From Eupeodes corollae (taxonomy: Eukaryota > Arthropoda > Insecta > Diptera > Syrphidae): DNA of 64,000 nucleotides. How positions within the stretch are numbered: position 1 is the stretch's first letter; the number at the start of each line of letters is the position of its first letter. Location: NCBI RefSeq assembly GCF_945859685.1, contig NC_079147.1:103213525-103277524 (forward strand), given 5' to 3'. Below, piece after piece: positions 47,237 through 59,700 of the stretch. The position numbers and the translations under genes are program-made. The notes beneath the pieces are model-generated. The model was not told where the DNA came from. It did no database searches and was given only the letters and a program-made list of their open reading frames with translations.

Positions 47237-47475
47237 CTCTAGCGGCAGTTAAGAGAAACATGCAGTTTGTTCCAATTTTGCACGTTTATCTCGAAAACTA
47301 TTTGTCGTATCAAAAAATTTTGTTCCACACAAAGATCATTGAATTTTATAAAAAAAAGCTTTGATGTAGTTTTTCGTATCTCTTACAATTTATAAAATAA
47401 CTCTAGCGGCAATGAAGGGAAACACACCTTTTTTTTGGTTTTTCGGGTTTATCTTGAAAACTATTTGTCGTTTTT
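47237..47475. repeat. Two-copy direct repeat, period 164 bp
   Basis: CTCTAGCGGCAGTTAAGAGA at 47237 is echoed by CTCTAGCGGCAATGAAGGGA at 47401. Each is followed by a TTTATCTYGAAAACTATTTG segment (about 47285 and 47450). This looks like two monomers of a longer tandem family. Confidence 0.65.
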
Positions 47476-48319
47476 GTCCTATAACAAATAAGCCGCACAT
47501 TTAAAATAGAAAATTGAAGTGCATCGAAATAGGGCCTAGCTTTATATCAGCTGTGCGTTCCAGATCATTCATGTCTCCAATACTAAGCAGCATTGTCGTA
47601 TTTATATATGAAAGACTTGGTTCTAAGAAGTTTTTGAACCTTATATCAGCTTAGGGTTTTGTTCTTCATACTATGAAGCTCAGCTGTTGGAGATATCAGC
47701 TATTTCCCACAAACAACCATAATCCAGCGGTTCACTTAACCAATTTGATAGTTTGATGGTGCGAACTTTAATGTTAGAAGAAATATGGACTAAATACATT
47801 TCAATCTTTGGGCGGAATAAGATGCATCGTTGCATCTACTTTTATAAGAAAAGAAACCGATGCACGAATGCATAAGCATTTCAAAAAATATATGGCGGAT
47901 TAAAAAATGTAGCTTTTGAGAATGTGAATGCGTGTTCTGAAGAAATGTTACAGCCAAAACCATATGACACTCTTTGGTTGGCACAAAGTTTATTGGCATT
48001 TTCGATGTTCTAAGATGGAAAAGGAAATAACAATAGCCTTGTTTTGTGGAAAACCTAAAATCATTCCTCTTCTGTTCATAAACCCTCCTATGTGCGACTA
48101 TAATACTTTTTACACTGAATTGTACTATGCTGGCAGTTTGTGTTAAAAATTTTTATTAAAAGTGCCTGGTGATAACATTTGACCAGCTTCTTTATATAAA
48201 AAGTAAAGAAACAATTGCCGCATCTTCACCTGAGTCCGAGTCAGATTGGAAGGATTTTCCCTGTTAATGTCTTATATTGGTTCAATAGGTTTGATGAGGG
48301 TTACTTTACTATGAGAAGA
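47476..48319. other. Unassigned DNA
   Basis: Frames at 47928-48146 (plus) and 47790-47999 (minus) overlap and lack family signatures. This may be an eroded mobile element. Confidence 0.4.
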
Positions 48320-50490
48320 ACTGACCGATTTTGAACAGGGGTGTGGTCGGACCAGTAGCGAGTGGCATCGTTAAAGATGATAAAGCAACTTGCTACAATG
48401 CTTATTCTCTACGCATGCAGGACATGAGCCATATAGTGGGCCTCACTAACGTCATTTCCACACCAAACGGTAACTTTTTGAGGACGCACAATAACCTAGT
48501 GAACCCTGCGTGTGTTGGTGCCGTCCCATACCTCGACACTAAAGATAATTTTTCGGCTAAAATTGGAGTCCTTCCCAAACGATTTGTAGCCCAGTTAGCG
48601 AACAAACGGTGTTGATTATGGTCATGGACTCTGCTCTGATGTCACGACAGTCAATGGAGACATTACAAACTGGAGCATTTCCAAATTGTATTGCAGACTG
48701 CATAATCAAGTTGTCGTAATGGTCAGAACGGCAAAAAAGACTTCATTATGAAAATAAACTTGGTTCTTTAACCTCTGGACAACAAATTATAGAAAAACCT
48801 GCGTGAAATCGGTATTGGCAAACAATCTAAAAAGCCTGTTGGTGACGTCGATTGTGATGCACTCAACAAAAAGTTTACGCCCATGCCCTTAAACGTTGCT
48901 TCACCCGTTCACTCTATTACTGAGGAGGAACCAACTGCTTCTGCTATCAACAGCTCTCTGAGTTTTATAAGAAAAAAAAGAGTGAGATCGTAAAGGCAAT
49001 AATATCGATTAAATCTAATGCTACTGGCCTGAACCAAATAAACCCTAAGTTCTTGAGACTACTGCTTCCATATATACTACGCTATATAACCTACATATTT
49101 AACATCATATTGACTACTTCTGAGTTTCCTTTAGAATGGAAGAAGGCTAAGATTATTCCCATACCCAAAAAGCAAACAGGTTCTGGTACGGAATTTTGGC
49201 CGATTTCTTCCAGTTTTTTCGAAGGTTTTTAAAAAAACTATTCTGTACCAGATTCAAATATATCTTACAATCAACAACCTATTAAGTACCTGTCAGTCTG
49301 GTTTTCGATCTAAGCGCAATGGCAAATTCGCCTTTTTTTTGTAACTGATGAAATAAGAATGGCAATGGACAGTGATCACATTGCTAACACTGTTAGATTA
49401 TTGAAAGGCTTTTGAAACTGTTAACCACTCAATTTTTTGTAGAAAGCTGCGAATAAACTTTGGGTTTTCTTTTAGTCCTGTAAGCTTGTTCTTTCGTATC
49501 TCAGCGGTAGGTAACAATGCTAGGTGGCCAATAAATACTCGTCCGTATTTCTCAATAATTAAGTGGAGTGTCACAGCGATCTATTCTTGGACCAATCCTC
49601 TTCTCACTTTACATAAATGAGTTACCACAAGTTGGTAAACATTTTTTAATTCATGTTTATGCTGATGATGTGCAGCTCCTGATAAGACCTTTTGGGGCCG
49701 AAAATGATGCCGTAGCTTTAATGAACGAGGATCTGCTCCGCATTTCACAGTGGTGAAAAAAACGATCTCGCCTTAACCCTGTCAAATCAAGATCCCTCCC
49801 CATCTATCGCAAAAACTTTCATCTATCGGGCTTAAACCTCTTCAAACTTGACGACGAAACCATTGAATATGTTTGCACTGCTAGAAACCTAGGAGTAGCA
49901 TTCATTACTATGCAATCGCACTATCGCTTGGGATGACCACCTTTAAAGTACCATTGGTAAATTCTATGGAAGTCTGCACCTTCTTCAAGTCACTCGAAAT
50001 TTCATCCCGATCAAAACTAAACTGATACTTTCTTATACTACCAATTGTGCTGTATGGGTGTGAAATCTTTTGTAAACTAGACTGTGTGACAATTAAATGT
50101 TGCTTGTAACAATATGTTTGCGGTACGGATTTTTGGTTGCATCCTAGACAGCTTAACAAACTTTTGCTCTCTGAGTTACCTGCATGAAATCATCCAAACA
50201 CAACAACTTGATTATCTATACGGTAAGCTGAATTTCCCTCATTCAACAAGGTCTTTTGCTTGAATATTACCCCCGTACAACTTTTTAAATACAGAGCGTC
50301 AATTTTGTATTCGTATTGTACGCCTGTGGAACTCTCTGCCCGTCGCTATGAGAAGAATAAAAAGCATAATTACATTTGAATTTTTACTTTTAAGGCATAT
50401 AATTTTTATTCAAATTCTGAAATTATGTAAGGGCTTGCAACACTTTATAAGACTTATTTCCTACCTTTTAAGCGATTTTTGAATAATAAA
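48320..50490 (+). mobile_element. Jockey-superfamily LINE remnant with linker, RT and 3' end
   Basis: The upstream part has VVGPVASGIVKDDKATCYNA and SHIVGLTNVISTPNGNFLRT (48345-48485). The linker reads LREIGIGKQSKKPVGDVDCD (48800-48860). RT includes IVKAIISIKSNATGLNQINP (48985-49050), EFPLEWKKAKIIPIPKK, SGFRSKRN, motif B with SQRSILGPILFSLYINEL (49570-49622), motif C VYADDVQLL (49650-49680), and ARNLGVAF near 49885. The 3' end runs to an AATAAATAAA-type tail at 50470-50500, directly before a satellite repeat. Many frameshifts and stops. Confidence 0.8.
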
Positions 50491-50504
50491 TAAAAAAAAA
50501 TAAA

Positions 50505-52079
50505 AAAGAGGATGGGATGCGACCCACACTGATAACTTCCCATCCCGTCTGTCGATTTGTCTTGCTTAAAAGTTTGTCTATATGTACTAGTATCAATTTT
50601 ATCAAATTTGCGTACTTTTTTTGTAGATTTTATTTTTTATGAAAAAACGGACTGTTGGATTTTTATATAAAAATCATTGAATATTGAAAACAATATGCTT
50701 GAAAAGATATTTGTATCGAAAATCAATTTTTACCAACTTTTATAAATTTTTTTAGGTTTTTATTTTTTGTAAAAAAAACTGTCAGTTCGATTTTTCTCAA
50801 AATTTTACCGAATGTTGAAAACAATATTTCTTATAAGATAAAATTAGTTTGAAGCCAATATTTCAAAGTTTTAAAAAGAAATTTGAGTAGAAAATCAATT
50901 TTTACCAACTTTTATTAATTTTTTTTCGGTTTTTAATTTTTTGTAAAAAAACTATCAATTCGATTTTATTCAAAATTTTACTGAATGTTGACAACAATAT
51001 TTTTTGAAAGATAAAAGTAAATTAAAGCCAATATCTCAAAGTTTTGAAAAGATATTTGAGTCGATATTCAATTTTTACCAACTTTTATTATTTGTTTCGT
51101 TTTTTAATTTTGTGTAAAAAAAAAACTATCAATTCGATTTTTTTCAAAATCTTACTGCACGTTGAAAATAATAGTTTTTGCAAGATAAAAGTGAATTTAA
51201 GCCAATATCTCAAAGTTTTGAAAAGATATTTGAGTCGAAAATCAATTTTTACCAATTTTTACCAACTTTTATTATTTTTTTTTTAGGTTTTTATTTTTTG
51301 TAAAAAAACTGTCAATTCGATTTTTTTTTTAATTTTATCGAATATTGAAAACAATATTTGTTATAAGATAAAATAAGTTTTAAGCCTAAATTTCAAGTTT
51401 TTGAAAAGATATTTGAATCGATATTCAATTTTTACCAACTTTGAGTAATGTTTTTTTTAGATTTTTATTTTTTATAAAAAAAACTGTCAATTCGATTTTT
51501 CTCAAAATTTTATCAGATTTCAAAAACATTGTTCTCCGTTGCTCAAAATTGTTTTGGAGATGAAATTATATTTTAGTCGTTAAATTTTGGAGGTGACAAA
51601 TTTTTTTTTTTCAGTTTTTTTGATTTATAAAAAAAACCGTTAGATAGATTTTTTTTCAAAAAATATACTTCTTTGAGATCACGTTACAATATATTATATA
51701 AAATTTAATTCAAGTCTCTAGCTTTTTTGATTCATAAGATATTTTGGGTTAACCAAAATTTTCACCTTTTTTTAAACTGCTATGGTAAAAAAACCACCCA
51801 CGCAATTTTCTTGAGAGCCCTTTCTGCATCTTTCTGCCTTATTATCTGTATGAGAAAATTTATTTGGAGTCGATATCTCTTCTGGTTCTTGAGCTATGGA
51901 CAACCAAAAAAACGTCGCGAACGTACGGACGTACGAACGTACGTACACACGCACGCACAGACATCTTTCTAAAAATATTTTATTTCGACTCTATTGACCT
52001 TGAAACGTCGCGAAATGTCAAAATTTTCAATTTGACAAATCGGACCCATTACAATAACTTCCTATGGGAAGTTAATAAA
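50505..52079 (+). repeat. Satellite-bearing AT-rich repeat, copy 5 (best preserved)
   Basis: Both ends are present. It starts GAGGATGGGATGCGACCCAC, then the hairpin arm AACTTCCCATCCCGTCTGTC. The array (50594-51540) has monomers starting at 50724, 50896, 51069, 51243 and 51426, spacing 172-183 bp. The post-array part carries ATCACGTTACAATATATTA, AAACTGCTATGGTAAAAAAA, ATATCTCTTCTGGTTCTTGA and the CpG-rich run with ACGTACGGACGTACGAAC (51921-51940). It ends in the perfect-arm palindrome AACTTCCTATGGGAAGTT (about 52061-52078). No protein is encoded; open frames here are AT-rich artefacts. Confidence 0.85.
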
Positions 52080-52084
52080 ATAAA

Positions 52085-52480
52085 TTTTCAGCTATTAGGT
52101 CAATGTTTGGGTTTAGGGCAGGCCCAAGTCTCGACGCCAAATTCGGCAAGTTGAAGTCTGCGAAAGGCCGAGTTCTTGTGCACGAATGCACGGAATATAC
52201 TGCCTCGGATTCTGCTCTACACTTTCACGTACCGCGTTGATGTTTTCGGCCGATCTTGTGTTCCTTGAACGAATGGGTTTTGGATGATTGTTTATTGAAC
52301 CGATCGTCGCAAATTTGGCCACCAAACGTCGACTGCGAAGGGCCACCATGTTTACCGTAAAATGAGCGCGATGCATGCAACGTTTGCGTTAGCAAACACT
52401 CATTTAAATAATAAAGTTTTATCATTCGAACGTGCTGTTCAATCGTGTAACTTACAATGATGATTTGGCATAAACAACTG
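52085..52480 (-). pseudogene. Mariner-like transposase, N-terminal fragment
   Basis: Two overlapping minus-strand frames together give the HTH region: IIVSYTIEQHVRMIKLYYLN, then LHASRSFYGKHGGPSQST (52470-52330), then LVAKFATIGSINNHPKPI, RSAENINAVRESVEQNPRQY and CRAQ-type ELGLSQTSTCRIWRRDLGLP (52320-52113). A frameshift near 52320 separates them. It is cut off where satellite copy 5 ends, so the catalytic part is absent. Confidence 0.8.
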
Positions 52481-53965
52481 AATAAACCAAAAGATTTGAC
52501 AGATGTTACCAAAACAAAATGGTGGTCACGGGCGTTAAAATCGATCCGCACTAATTTAAAAACCCTTTATTATATTAAACATATATGTATATGTAAGTTC
52601 AAAACTTTAAGCTGTTGTATATTTCTTGGGTTGCAAACAAATCCAAGTGAAAAAAAAAAATTATAAAATTATGAAATGAAATGATTTTAAATTTTATAAA
52701 CTTTTTAAGCACATCATTATAAATATTACAAACATTCCAATTTAAAAAATTCTTAAAATAAATTAATTTTTTAAGGTTTTCGACATATTTAATGCTCAAA
52801 TGGCTGCAAGTTCATGTGTTGCGCCAACTCAAGGACATCTTTTGATTAAATTCATTTTTTTGTTTCTGATAAATTGATATTTTTCTAACATTAAACAATT
52901 AAAGTGTAGGCATCAGCCTGGATTCCATGTAAGTATAAAAAGAATTTGCCCTTATTTGTCGTCCTGTCTGTGCCCCAAGTTTAAAATTATAGACTCGTTT
53001 AACATTATAAATATACAAACAAGATACGAAGAAAATAAAAAACAAAAATCCTTGAATTTTAATTGATAAAATTCCTTGTTTTGGGTAAAGCAGATATATG
53101 AATGTATATCTACTTAGATAAGATATTCCTTGACTATATGTATCCTTACAAAAACGGGATGATTTTGTTTTGTCTTTTGATTTTCCAAAAATTTGCTAAG
53201 GTTTGTTATACGTTATACGTGTAATGTCTGTAGGGTAAGTGTGTACCTTATACATAAATAAAACTGGGATACAGGATATATTCAAAACGGGTAATTTAAG
53301 ATGACGTTTTTGTTATTTTTGTCCTTTTTGGGTGTTGTTGTTGTTGTTAATGTTTTTTCCCTCCCTGAAAAAGATATGAACCTCAAGTTTCACAATTGTT
53401 GTTGGTGTAGCTTCATGTAATAATAAATACATACTCGTATAAATCCAGGACTTAAACACTTAAGATCTTATCTTAACGTCATAAACAAATTTTGTAAATT
53501 AAAACGTATGTTTATGTAGCTAGCGTGTGATGATTAATTTTTCCAGTGAAATTTTCGTTCAAGGAGCAATTCAATTTCAATTACATATTACATAGATACA
53601 TATAAACATCTCAATTTATCAAAAGATATTTACTTTTTTTCTTGAAGAAGAAGCAGAAGATTTAGCAATTGAAATCTTTTAAAAGGAGACGTCTGTTTTA
53701 CATTTATGTATTATTTCATTTGAAAAAGTGGGTAAGGATATACGTAAATTCTTAAATCAATGAAATCACAAAATAAGTGAGGAAATGCGTAGACTCTGAA
53801 GAAATGGTACCGCAAATTTAATTTAATTTTTGTATACATTTATTTTGTATTGATAATTATGTACTTAAATGTTAAAACTATTTGAAATAACACTATCAAA
53901 AATACATTGACTTAATTGGAAGCGACGAGATCTTATTTTTTTGCGAAAAATTGTTTATTTTTAAA
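52481..53965. other. AT-rich DNA, no gene seen
   Basis: GTTGTTGTT-type repeat at 53335-53350. No supported coding region. Confidence 0.5.
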
Positions 53966-53967
53966 TT

Positions 53968-54292
53968 CAGGAAGTCAGTTATTGTAATCGGTTCAGTTTG
54001 TCGAATTAAACATTTTAGCAATAATTGACAATTCAAGGTTTTAAGAATCAAATTCAAAGATTTTTAGGAAGATATTGTGTGTGCATGTTTTGTAAGTACT
54101 TTCGTACCTTCGGGATAACATTTTTCTTCGTCCATAGCTCAAGGACCATTAGAGCTATCGACTGGTTGAATATAATTTTTGTTAGTAAACAATACAAATT
54201 AAATTATGCTTATTTGATATCACCTCACATTATTTAATATAAAATTTAATTGAAATCGCTAGCTTAATGGGCAATGCGATATTTTGGTAGAC
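53968..54292 (-). repeat. Satellite-bearing AT-rich repeat, copy 6 (palindrome-side end only)
   Basis: Starts GAAGTCAGTTATTGTAATCG, then CAGTTTGTCGAATTAAACAT, CATAGCTCAAGGACCATTAG and a GATATCACCTCACATTATTT segment. It stops where LINE copy C begins; monomers are absent. Confidence 0.7.
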
Positions 54293-54296
54293 TTCA

Positions 54297-55320
54297 CCTT
54301 AACTCGAGCACATTAGTTATTCTATGGTACCAACCTTTTTTCGCACTCGTACTGTGACAAGTGTTCTAAGAGATCCTAACACACATAAAATCAATGTCAA
54401 AGATGGTATCACCGCTATTGTTCTGAAGAAGTGTTCTTCAACGCTGGCAAAAACATAAGTTTTTTCATCAGTCCTACTCCTCAGGTCTCGTTCCGAGCGG
54501 ATGGAAAACAGAATTTGTCTTCCTTACCCTCTAATAACCGACCGATTGCACGTACCTCCTTTCTTTCGAAGGTTATGGAAACCCTAATTAATTATCAGCT
54601 CAAGAAATATCTCAAAGATCGAAAGCTTCTTAATGACCGATACTACGGCTTTCTTAGCAATAGGTCAACTGGTGAACTCATGGTTCATCTCACCGAACAG
54701 TGGATGTAAGATTATTGCACTTGATATTTCAAAAGCATTTGATAGGGTTTGGCATCAAGCTCTCTTATTGAAAACATGTTCTTTCGGTTTTCGTGAATCC
54801 TTACTTCATTGGATTAGTAAATACCTTTTCGATCCATCAATACAAGTAGTTTTGAATGAGTTCAAGTCTGAAAACCACAAAATAAATGCTGGTGTACCTC
54901 AGGGATCTGTTCTATCTCCAACACTACTTTTCATTTTATTAATAATCTTCTGTCTGCAAATTCTAATCCAACACATTGTTTTGCCAACGATAGTATTCTT
55001 AACTTTTCATGTTCGTCACATCACATCTCGCTTCTGTGGATGTGGAACTATAACGACAATTTATGGTAAGCTCATGAAATTCCGAACGAAACAGTTTAGT
55101 TCTAGAGAAAAAACCAATCCTTTCAATAGTTTAACTCTAATACACGCGCTTCTAGGAATACTTAGCAGTATACCCTCGATTCCAACTGCAGTCAAGTACA
55201 GAGTTCCTTTCTTTAGCTGTACTAAGCAAATTCTATCTCTTCTAGTCATTGCAATATTCAGGAATTCAAAAACAATTTACACCGACACCTCCTTTAAAAC
55301 CCACTCCCTTTTCTAATACT
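54297..55320 (+). mobile_element. Jockey/CR1-like LINE copy C
   Basis: Same family as copies A, B and D. Pieces: FFRTRTVTSVLRDPNTHK (54335-54390), KVMETLINYQLKKYLKDRKL (54570-54630), motif A IIALDISKAFDRVWHQALLL (54708-54768), FGFRESLLHWISKYL, motif B NAGVPQGSVLSPTLL (54885-54930), and the ORF2 C-terminus (VIAIFRNSKTIYTDTSF, 55245-55300). Motif C is damaged (PTIVFL in place of ADDS). The section between 55045 and 55120 is shortened by deletion. Confidence 0.85.
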
Positions 55321-55340
55321 CACATAGTGTCTTTACAAAA

Positions 55341-55560
55341 TAAAAAATGGTGGCGAAACAGTCCGTTGACAACTAGGTCCTAGTGACTTACAACTCTCAA
55401 CCATTCCTGTGTGCGAGTACTGTTGTCAGGGATGGAGGGGACCTACAGTTTTAAGCCGAATAAGAACCGAAAATTTGAGAAAGCGCTTTTTATGACAAAA
55501 AATACTCTTGGAGAATTTGTCAATTCCTCGCAAAAGGCACTACCCGTGAATAAAAGTCGA
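55341..55560 (-). mobile_element. tRNA-derived SINE, headless copy
   Basis: Tail GGTGGCGAAACAGTCCGTTG (55349) followed by the body (GTGTGCGAGTACTGTTGTCA, GGACCTACAGTTTTAAGCCG, GGCACTACCCGTGAATAAAA) in minus orientation. The tRNA-like head is missing. It lies directly after LINE copy C. Confidence 0.8.
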
Positions 55561-55622
55561 ACAAATGTCAATAATTTCAATTCTAAAAATCGGACCAATT
55601 ACTTTCTATATGAAGTTAAAAA
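55561..55622 (+). repeat. Satellite-bearing AT-rich repeat, copy 8 (terminal scrap)
   Basis: AATTTCAATTCTAAAAATCG, GACCAATTAC and the end TTTCTATATGAAGTTAAAAA match the last 60 bases of copy 5. Confidence 0.55.
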
Positions 55623-55744
55623 TTAAAAAAAAAAATATTTTTCAAAATGAAACCAATTTTGTTAAATTTATTTTTCAGAAATTGTCTCAATATAATAAAT
55701 TACGTGTCACGATGTTTGTCCGCTATGAACTTCCAAACTACTTA

Positions 55745-56710
55745 ACCGATAGGTCTTTATCAGTGGGATTTTAGAGCAGGAAAGTCTACAGTCGATCAAA
55801 CATTGACATTACGAAGATCCTGGAAGAAACCCTACATTTATTTGAAGGCCGCATATAACAGCATCAAAAGAGACGAGCTGTATAGAGCCATAGGTTTGGA
55901 GTCTCAGTGCAACTCGACCGCAAGATAACCATTTAGAACTCCAGCTACTCCATTAAGGTTAGAAACAATTTAACATAACCTTTCGATGTCAAAAAAGGCT
56001 TTAGATAAGTTGATGCCCTGTCATGTTGTTATGCAGCGTGGTGTCAATAGGGCTTTTGCGAGTATTGAGGCAGAGGTGGCAAAAATGGACTCAGCGTTAA
56101 CAAAGGGCAAAACAAAGTACAAGCTGACATCAAGAAAGGAGGAACAACACCGACAACGGCTCATTCAAAATGTCACCAGTGACAGACGTTACTTTCAGGT
56201 GGTTAAGGACTAGGACTAGCGCTGAGATCAAACGAAGAATAACTCTTGCAAATTTTTTGGGCTAAGAAGCTATTCAGTAGCAAAGCCCTCTTTCGAGGAA
56301 CCAAAGTGTGGCTTTATAAAACCCTCATCATATCCGTCTCGCTATACGGTGCAGAAGCATGGACATTGACAAACTACAAATGAAGATGAAACGACGAGCT
56401 AAACGGGCTATACAGCGACAAAGACCTAGCCCGAAGAATAAAAGCCCATCGAGTGAGATGGCTGGGTTACGTAGAGCACAAGGAAACCAATGCTTCGTGC
56501 GGGAAAGTCTTTGAATCCACATCCACAGTACAGCGTAGTAGAGGAAGACCGCTGATCAGGTGGCGCCACAAGTGTAAAGTGACCTCACATGACTTGGTCA
56601 ACTTCTCCTCATCTAAGGACATCTAGCTAGGAACCGAGCTAGATGGAGAATTTTGTTGAATGAGGCCCAAATTCATTCAGGACTGTAGCGTCACCTTAAC
56701 TAAGTAATTA
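55745..56710 (+). mobile_element. RTE-type LINE, 3' part (RT to 3' end)
   Basis: The plus strand holds GF-RAGKSTVDQTLTLRKIL (55770-55825), damaged motif A (YLKAAYNSIKRDELYRAIGL, 55838-55900), then VNRAFASIEAEVAKMDSALT, KYKLTSRKEEQHRQR (56040-56165), AEIKRRITLA-like and KALFRGTKVWLYKTLIISVS (56225-56340), and a basic C-terminus (WLGYVEHK, RGRPLIRWRHK, 56460-56575). The 3' end is CTGTAGCGTCACCTTAACTA (56684-56703). The YADD motif is lost by deletion before 55985. Same family as 6109-8718. Confidence 0.85.
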
Positions 56711-59700
56711 AATTAAAATCAACCAAATAATTCCGTGGCTCTCATTTGTCATTTCTTTTTTAACATATAGTTCGTGGAGTTTAAGGCTAAATTGTTGCTT
56801 TGGTTTTATGTACACATTCTTTCCTTAAAAGTACAAATTTAAAAGAGAAAATTTTATTTCTTATTTGTTTATTTAATTTTATTTTTTTCTGAAAATATTT
56901 TAGGATTTTATTGCAATGTACTTAAGTATGGGTACGAGTACATTTCTATAATAATACTTTCAGGAATTCTCTGCAACAAGCCACTTATATCAAATTAAAT
57001 TACATTTTTATATTACAACAAATTTGTGTTCAAAAAGGAATATTTTAAAAAATTCCATGAAAAACTAATTTACCTCACATTTCAAAAAATAAAATATCAT
57101 AACTTTACACTTACATCTTTGTAAGTGGTACATACGAAGAATTTTAAACTTTAAATCAAAACTCAATTATACAATTTACAACCCCTAAATTTGTTTGCTT
57201 TTGGCTTGCAAAATAAACTAAATTATTAAATTTATTTCCAAGAAAAGTCACTTACCTCCTGCTGGATAGTCAAATCATAACCACAATTTATTTAAGCAAG
57301 AAATAAAAAGAAACCTGACACCCGTTTCTTGGAATTTCGAACATTTAAAAAATACTCTCCCGTCACAAAATTGCCCTGCGACTCTTAACATCACAAACCA
57401 AAAACAAAAACAAAAAACCCTCACTATGTCTGCTAAGGACATGAATCGCTCTAAAAACAACAACAACAACAAGTTGACTTCGATACCATAAAAAAGGAAA
57501 CAAAAAAAAAAAAAAAACAGAAGCAGGAGGCTTGAAGGTCGGAGTTCGGAGTTGGGAGGTGTACATAAGTACCTATGCAAAATTTTTGAAAAAGGACCAA
57601 TTTGCTAAAGGAAATACAAATGCTACAAATTTCAACCCCCTCCCCATGTCACGAGTATTTTTAAAGTTTAGTTCTTTTTTGTTTGTATACGAAACACACA
57701 AACTGGCACAAATATTTTTGTGCCATAAATCGAAAGGAAAACGCCGGAGAAAGGTTTCTCAGAAGAAAAAGTCCCTGTGACTTACACTTTGTGTCATTCA
57801 TAAGAACTTTTGAGAATTTTTGGGTTTCTCTTGAAACATACACATTATACCTAGCATAACATGCAAGGGGTCCATGTTCCGTTAGCTATAAGCAGAAAGA
57901 AACATGCGGGGATTCTGGAATGGATGGCAGGCGACAACTGAAAACGCCCACTGTATACACTCCCCATGATCTGTTGTATGTTCTCTCGACTCAAGCGGTC
58001 GTTGTCGTTGTCGCTGTCGTCGTCGTTGCTGTTGTCGTTGTCGTTTTTCGTCCTTTTGGACTGAGGATGACGATGACGAAGAAGGAGAAATGAAGAAACT
58101 TTTGAAGCAATGAAATTTGAATTTGAATAACTCAAACATTTTCATTCAAAAGTTCGGTTAAAGTTAAATTTACCAAACGTAATGACATTACATTTGTATA
58201 CATGTTCCAAAAGGAAAGGACGACACTTCAATTCACCACCGCCACCATCACCGTCTCACCACTAGCGCACACTGTATGCCGCGTACCGTTCGTCGTTACA
58301 GCAGATATGCCGTCGTCGTCGTCGTCGTACACTCATGAGAGCATTTGCCCGAATACACCCACAAGGGTCCATTTTCATCGCCTTCGTTTCAAAGCGTTTC
58401 GTCGTGTATGCAAACACAACCCGAAATACTGGATCCTGGATGGAGGGAATAAGAGGTGGTTGGTGTGTGGAAAAACGAAAGGATATTCCTTTTGCAGCTT
58501 CCTTAACGTTGCGATGCTATATTTCTAGCACGAGCGGTGGACCTGGGAGAAGTATCTCTCTCGGTATCCGTATCTGAATGTGATGTAGGTATAATAAATT
58601 TGAAAGAACCTCATCGTATCCCAATCGCTTCTTCTGCTGATACCATCGTATAACTACGCGATTACGGCAACTACTGTGCGAGATGCGATGACAAGGACAC
58701 CGAAGAAGGAGTAACCAAGCGGTAAGCAGCCACCGTATACAACACCGCACACAAACCACCCACACGTCACACCAACTTACAGCCCCTTGTCATTCCTCGC
58801 CACCAAAGCCAGCCAAGGAAACCTCTCAAGGACCCCTTCACTCGTTTACGACTCGAACTAGAGCCTGACTTAACTCGCACTCGCATTCGCACTCGTCCTC
58901 GAGGAGCATCTCGAATGTGATGATAAAATTTCATTCTGTTTTGTATATCTGAAGTGTTTGTTGGCAGATTGAAATTTTCGGATCTGTCGTTTCAGCAGGC
59001 GAGTTTTCGACTTTTGTCTAGATACAAAAACGCATGTATACATACATATATATATCTATACATACTCATCATGTTGGTATAAATACGATAAAGTGTCCTT
59101 GTTCTGTTGTGGAACTAACACATATCTCCGTGTATGTGTAAGTTAGAACCATTTCGAAAGGAAATATATGTATGCGGATACCTGCATGTGTAGACTGGTA
59201 CGGTGCGACGAGCGACGGCGGCGGCTGCGGGCGTAGGTGGCGCGCGTTCGTTTATGTGTTTAGTTAAGTTCACTTCGGTTGAAAAACCGATTTCTCTTCG
59301 CGATGTTATAACATATTGAATGAAGAATGATGCCTTTGTTTCCCTTTCCATTTTAGCTGAGATATAAATCCTTTAGCATCGCAGGCACGTATAACGTTAT
59401 GGTGACACGGTACGGAAGACTCAAAGGGCTATATAGGCTGTCATTGCCAAATGAAATTTTGTAACATTACCATATATAAGTTTAAATTTCTAACTAAGAT
59501 TTAAAAGACACGTTAACAATATTTGAATTTATTGCCATTCATTTGAAAATGGTGGAAATGTATGATTTTTTTAAGTATTGAAAATAAAAGGTGTCTGAAT
59601 GATAACATGAGAAAAAGAACTATCAAAAACGCTGAATGTTTAATAATTTATATAATTTTAAAATAAATTGTTTTCCAATAAATGGCTTCAACTTAAATAG

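Noticed and set aside
48402..48605. Minus-strand 67-codon frame
   Set aside because: Antisense of the LINE linker region at 48331-48615.
57851..58145. Asn/Asp-rich minus-strand frame (DNDNSNDDDSDNDND)
   Set aside because: Translation of the GTC triplet repeat; no flanking domain or exon signals.
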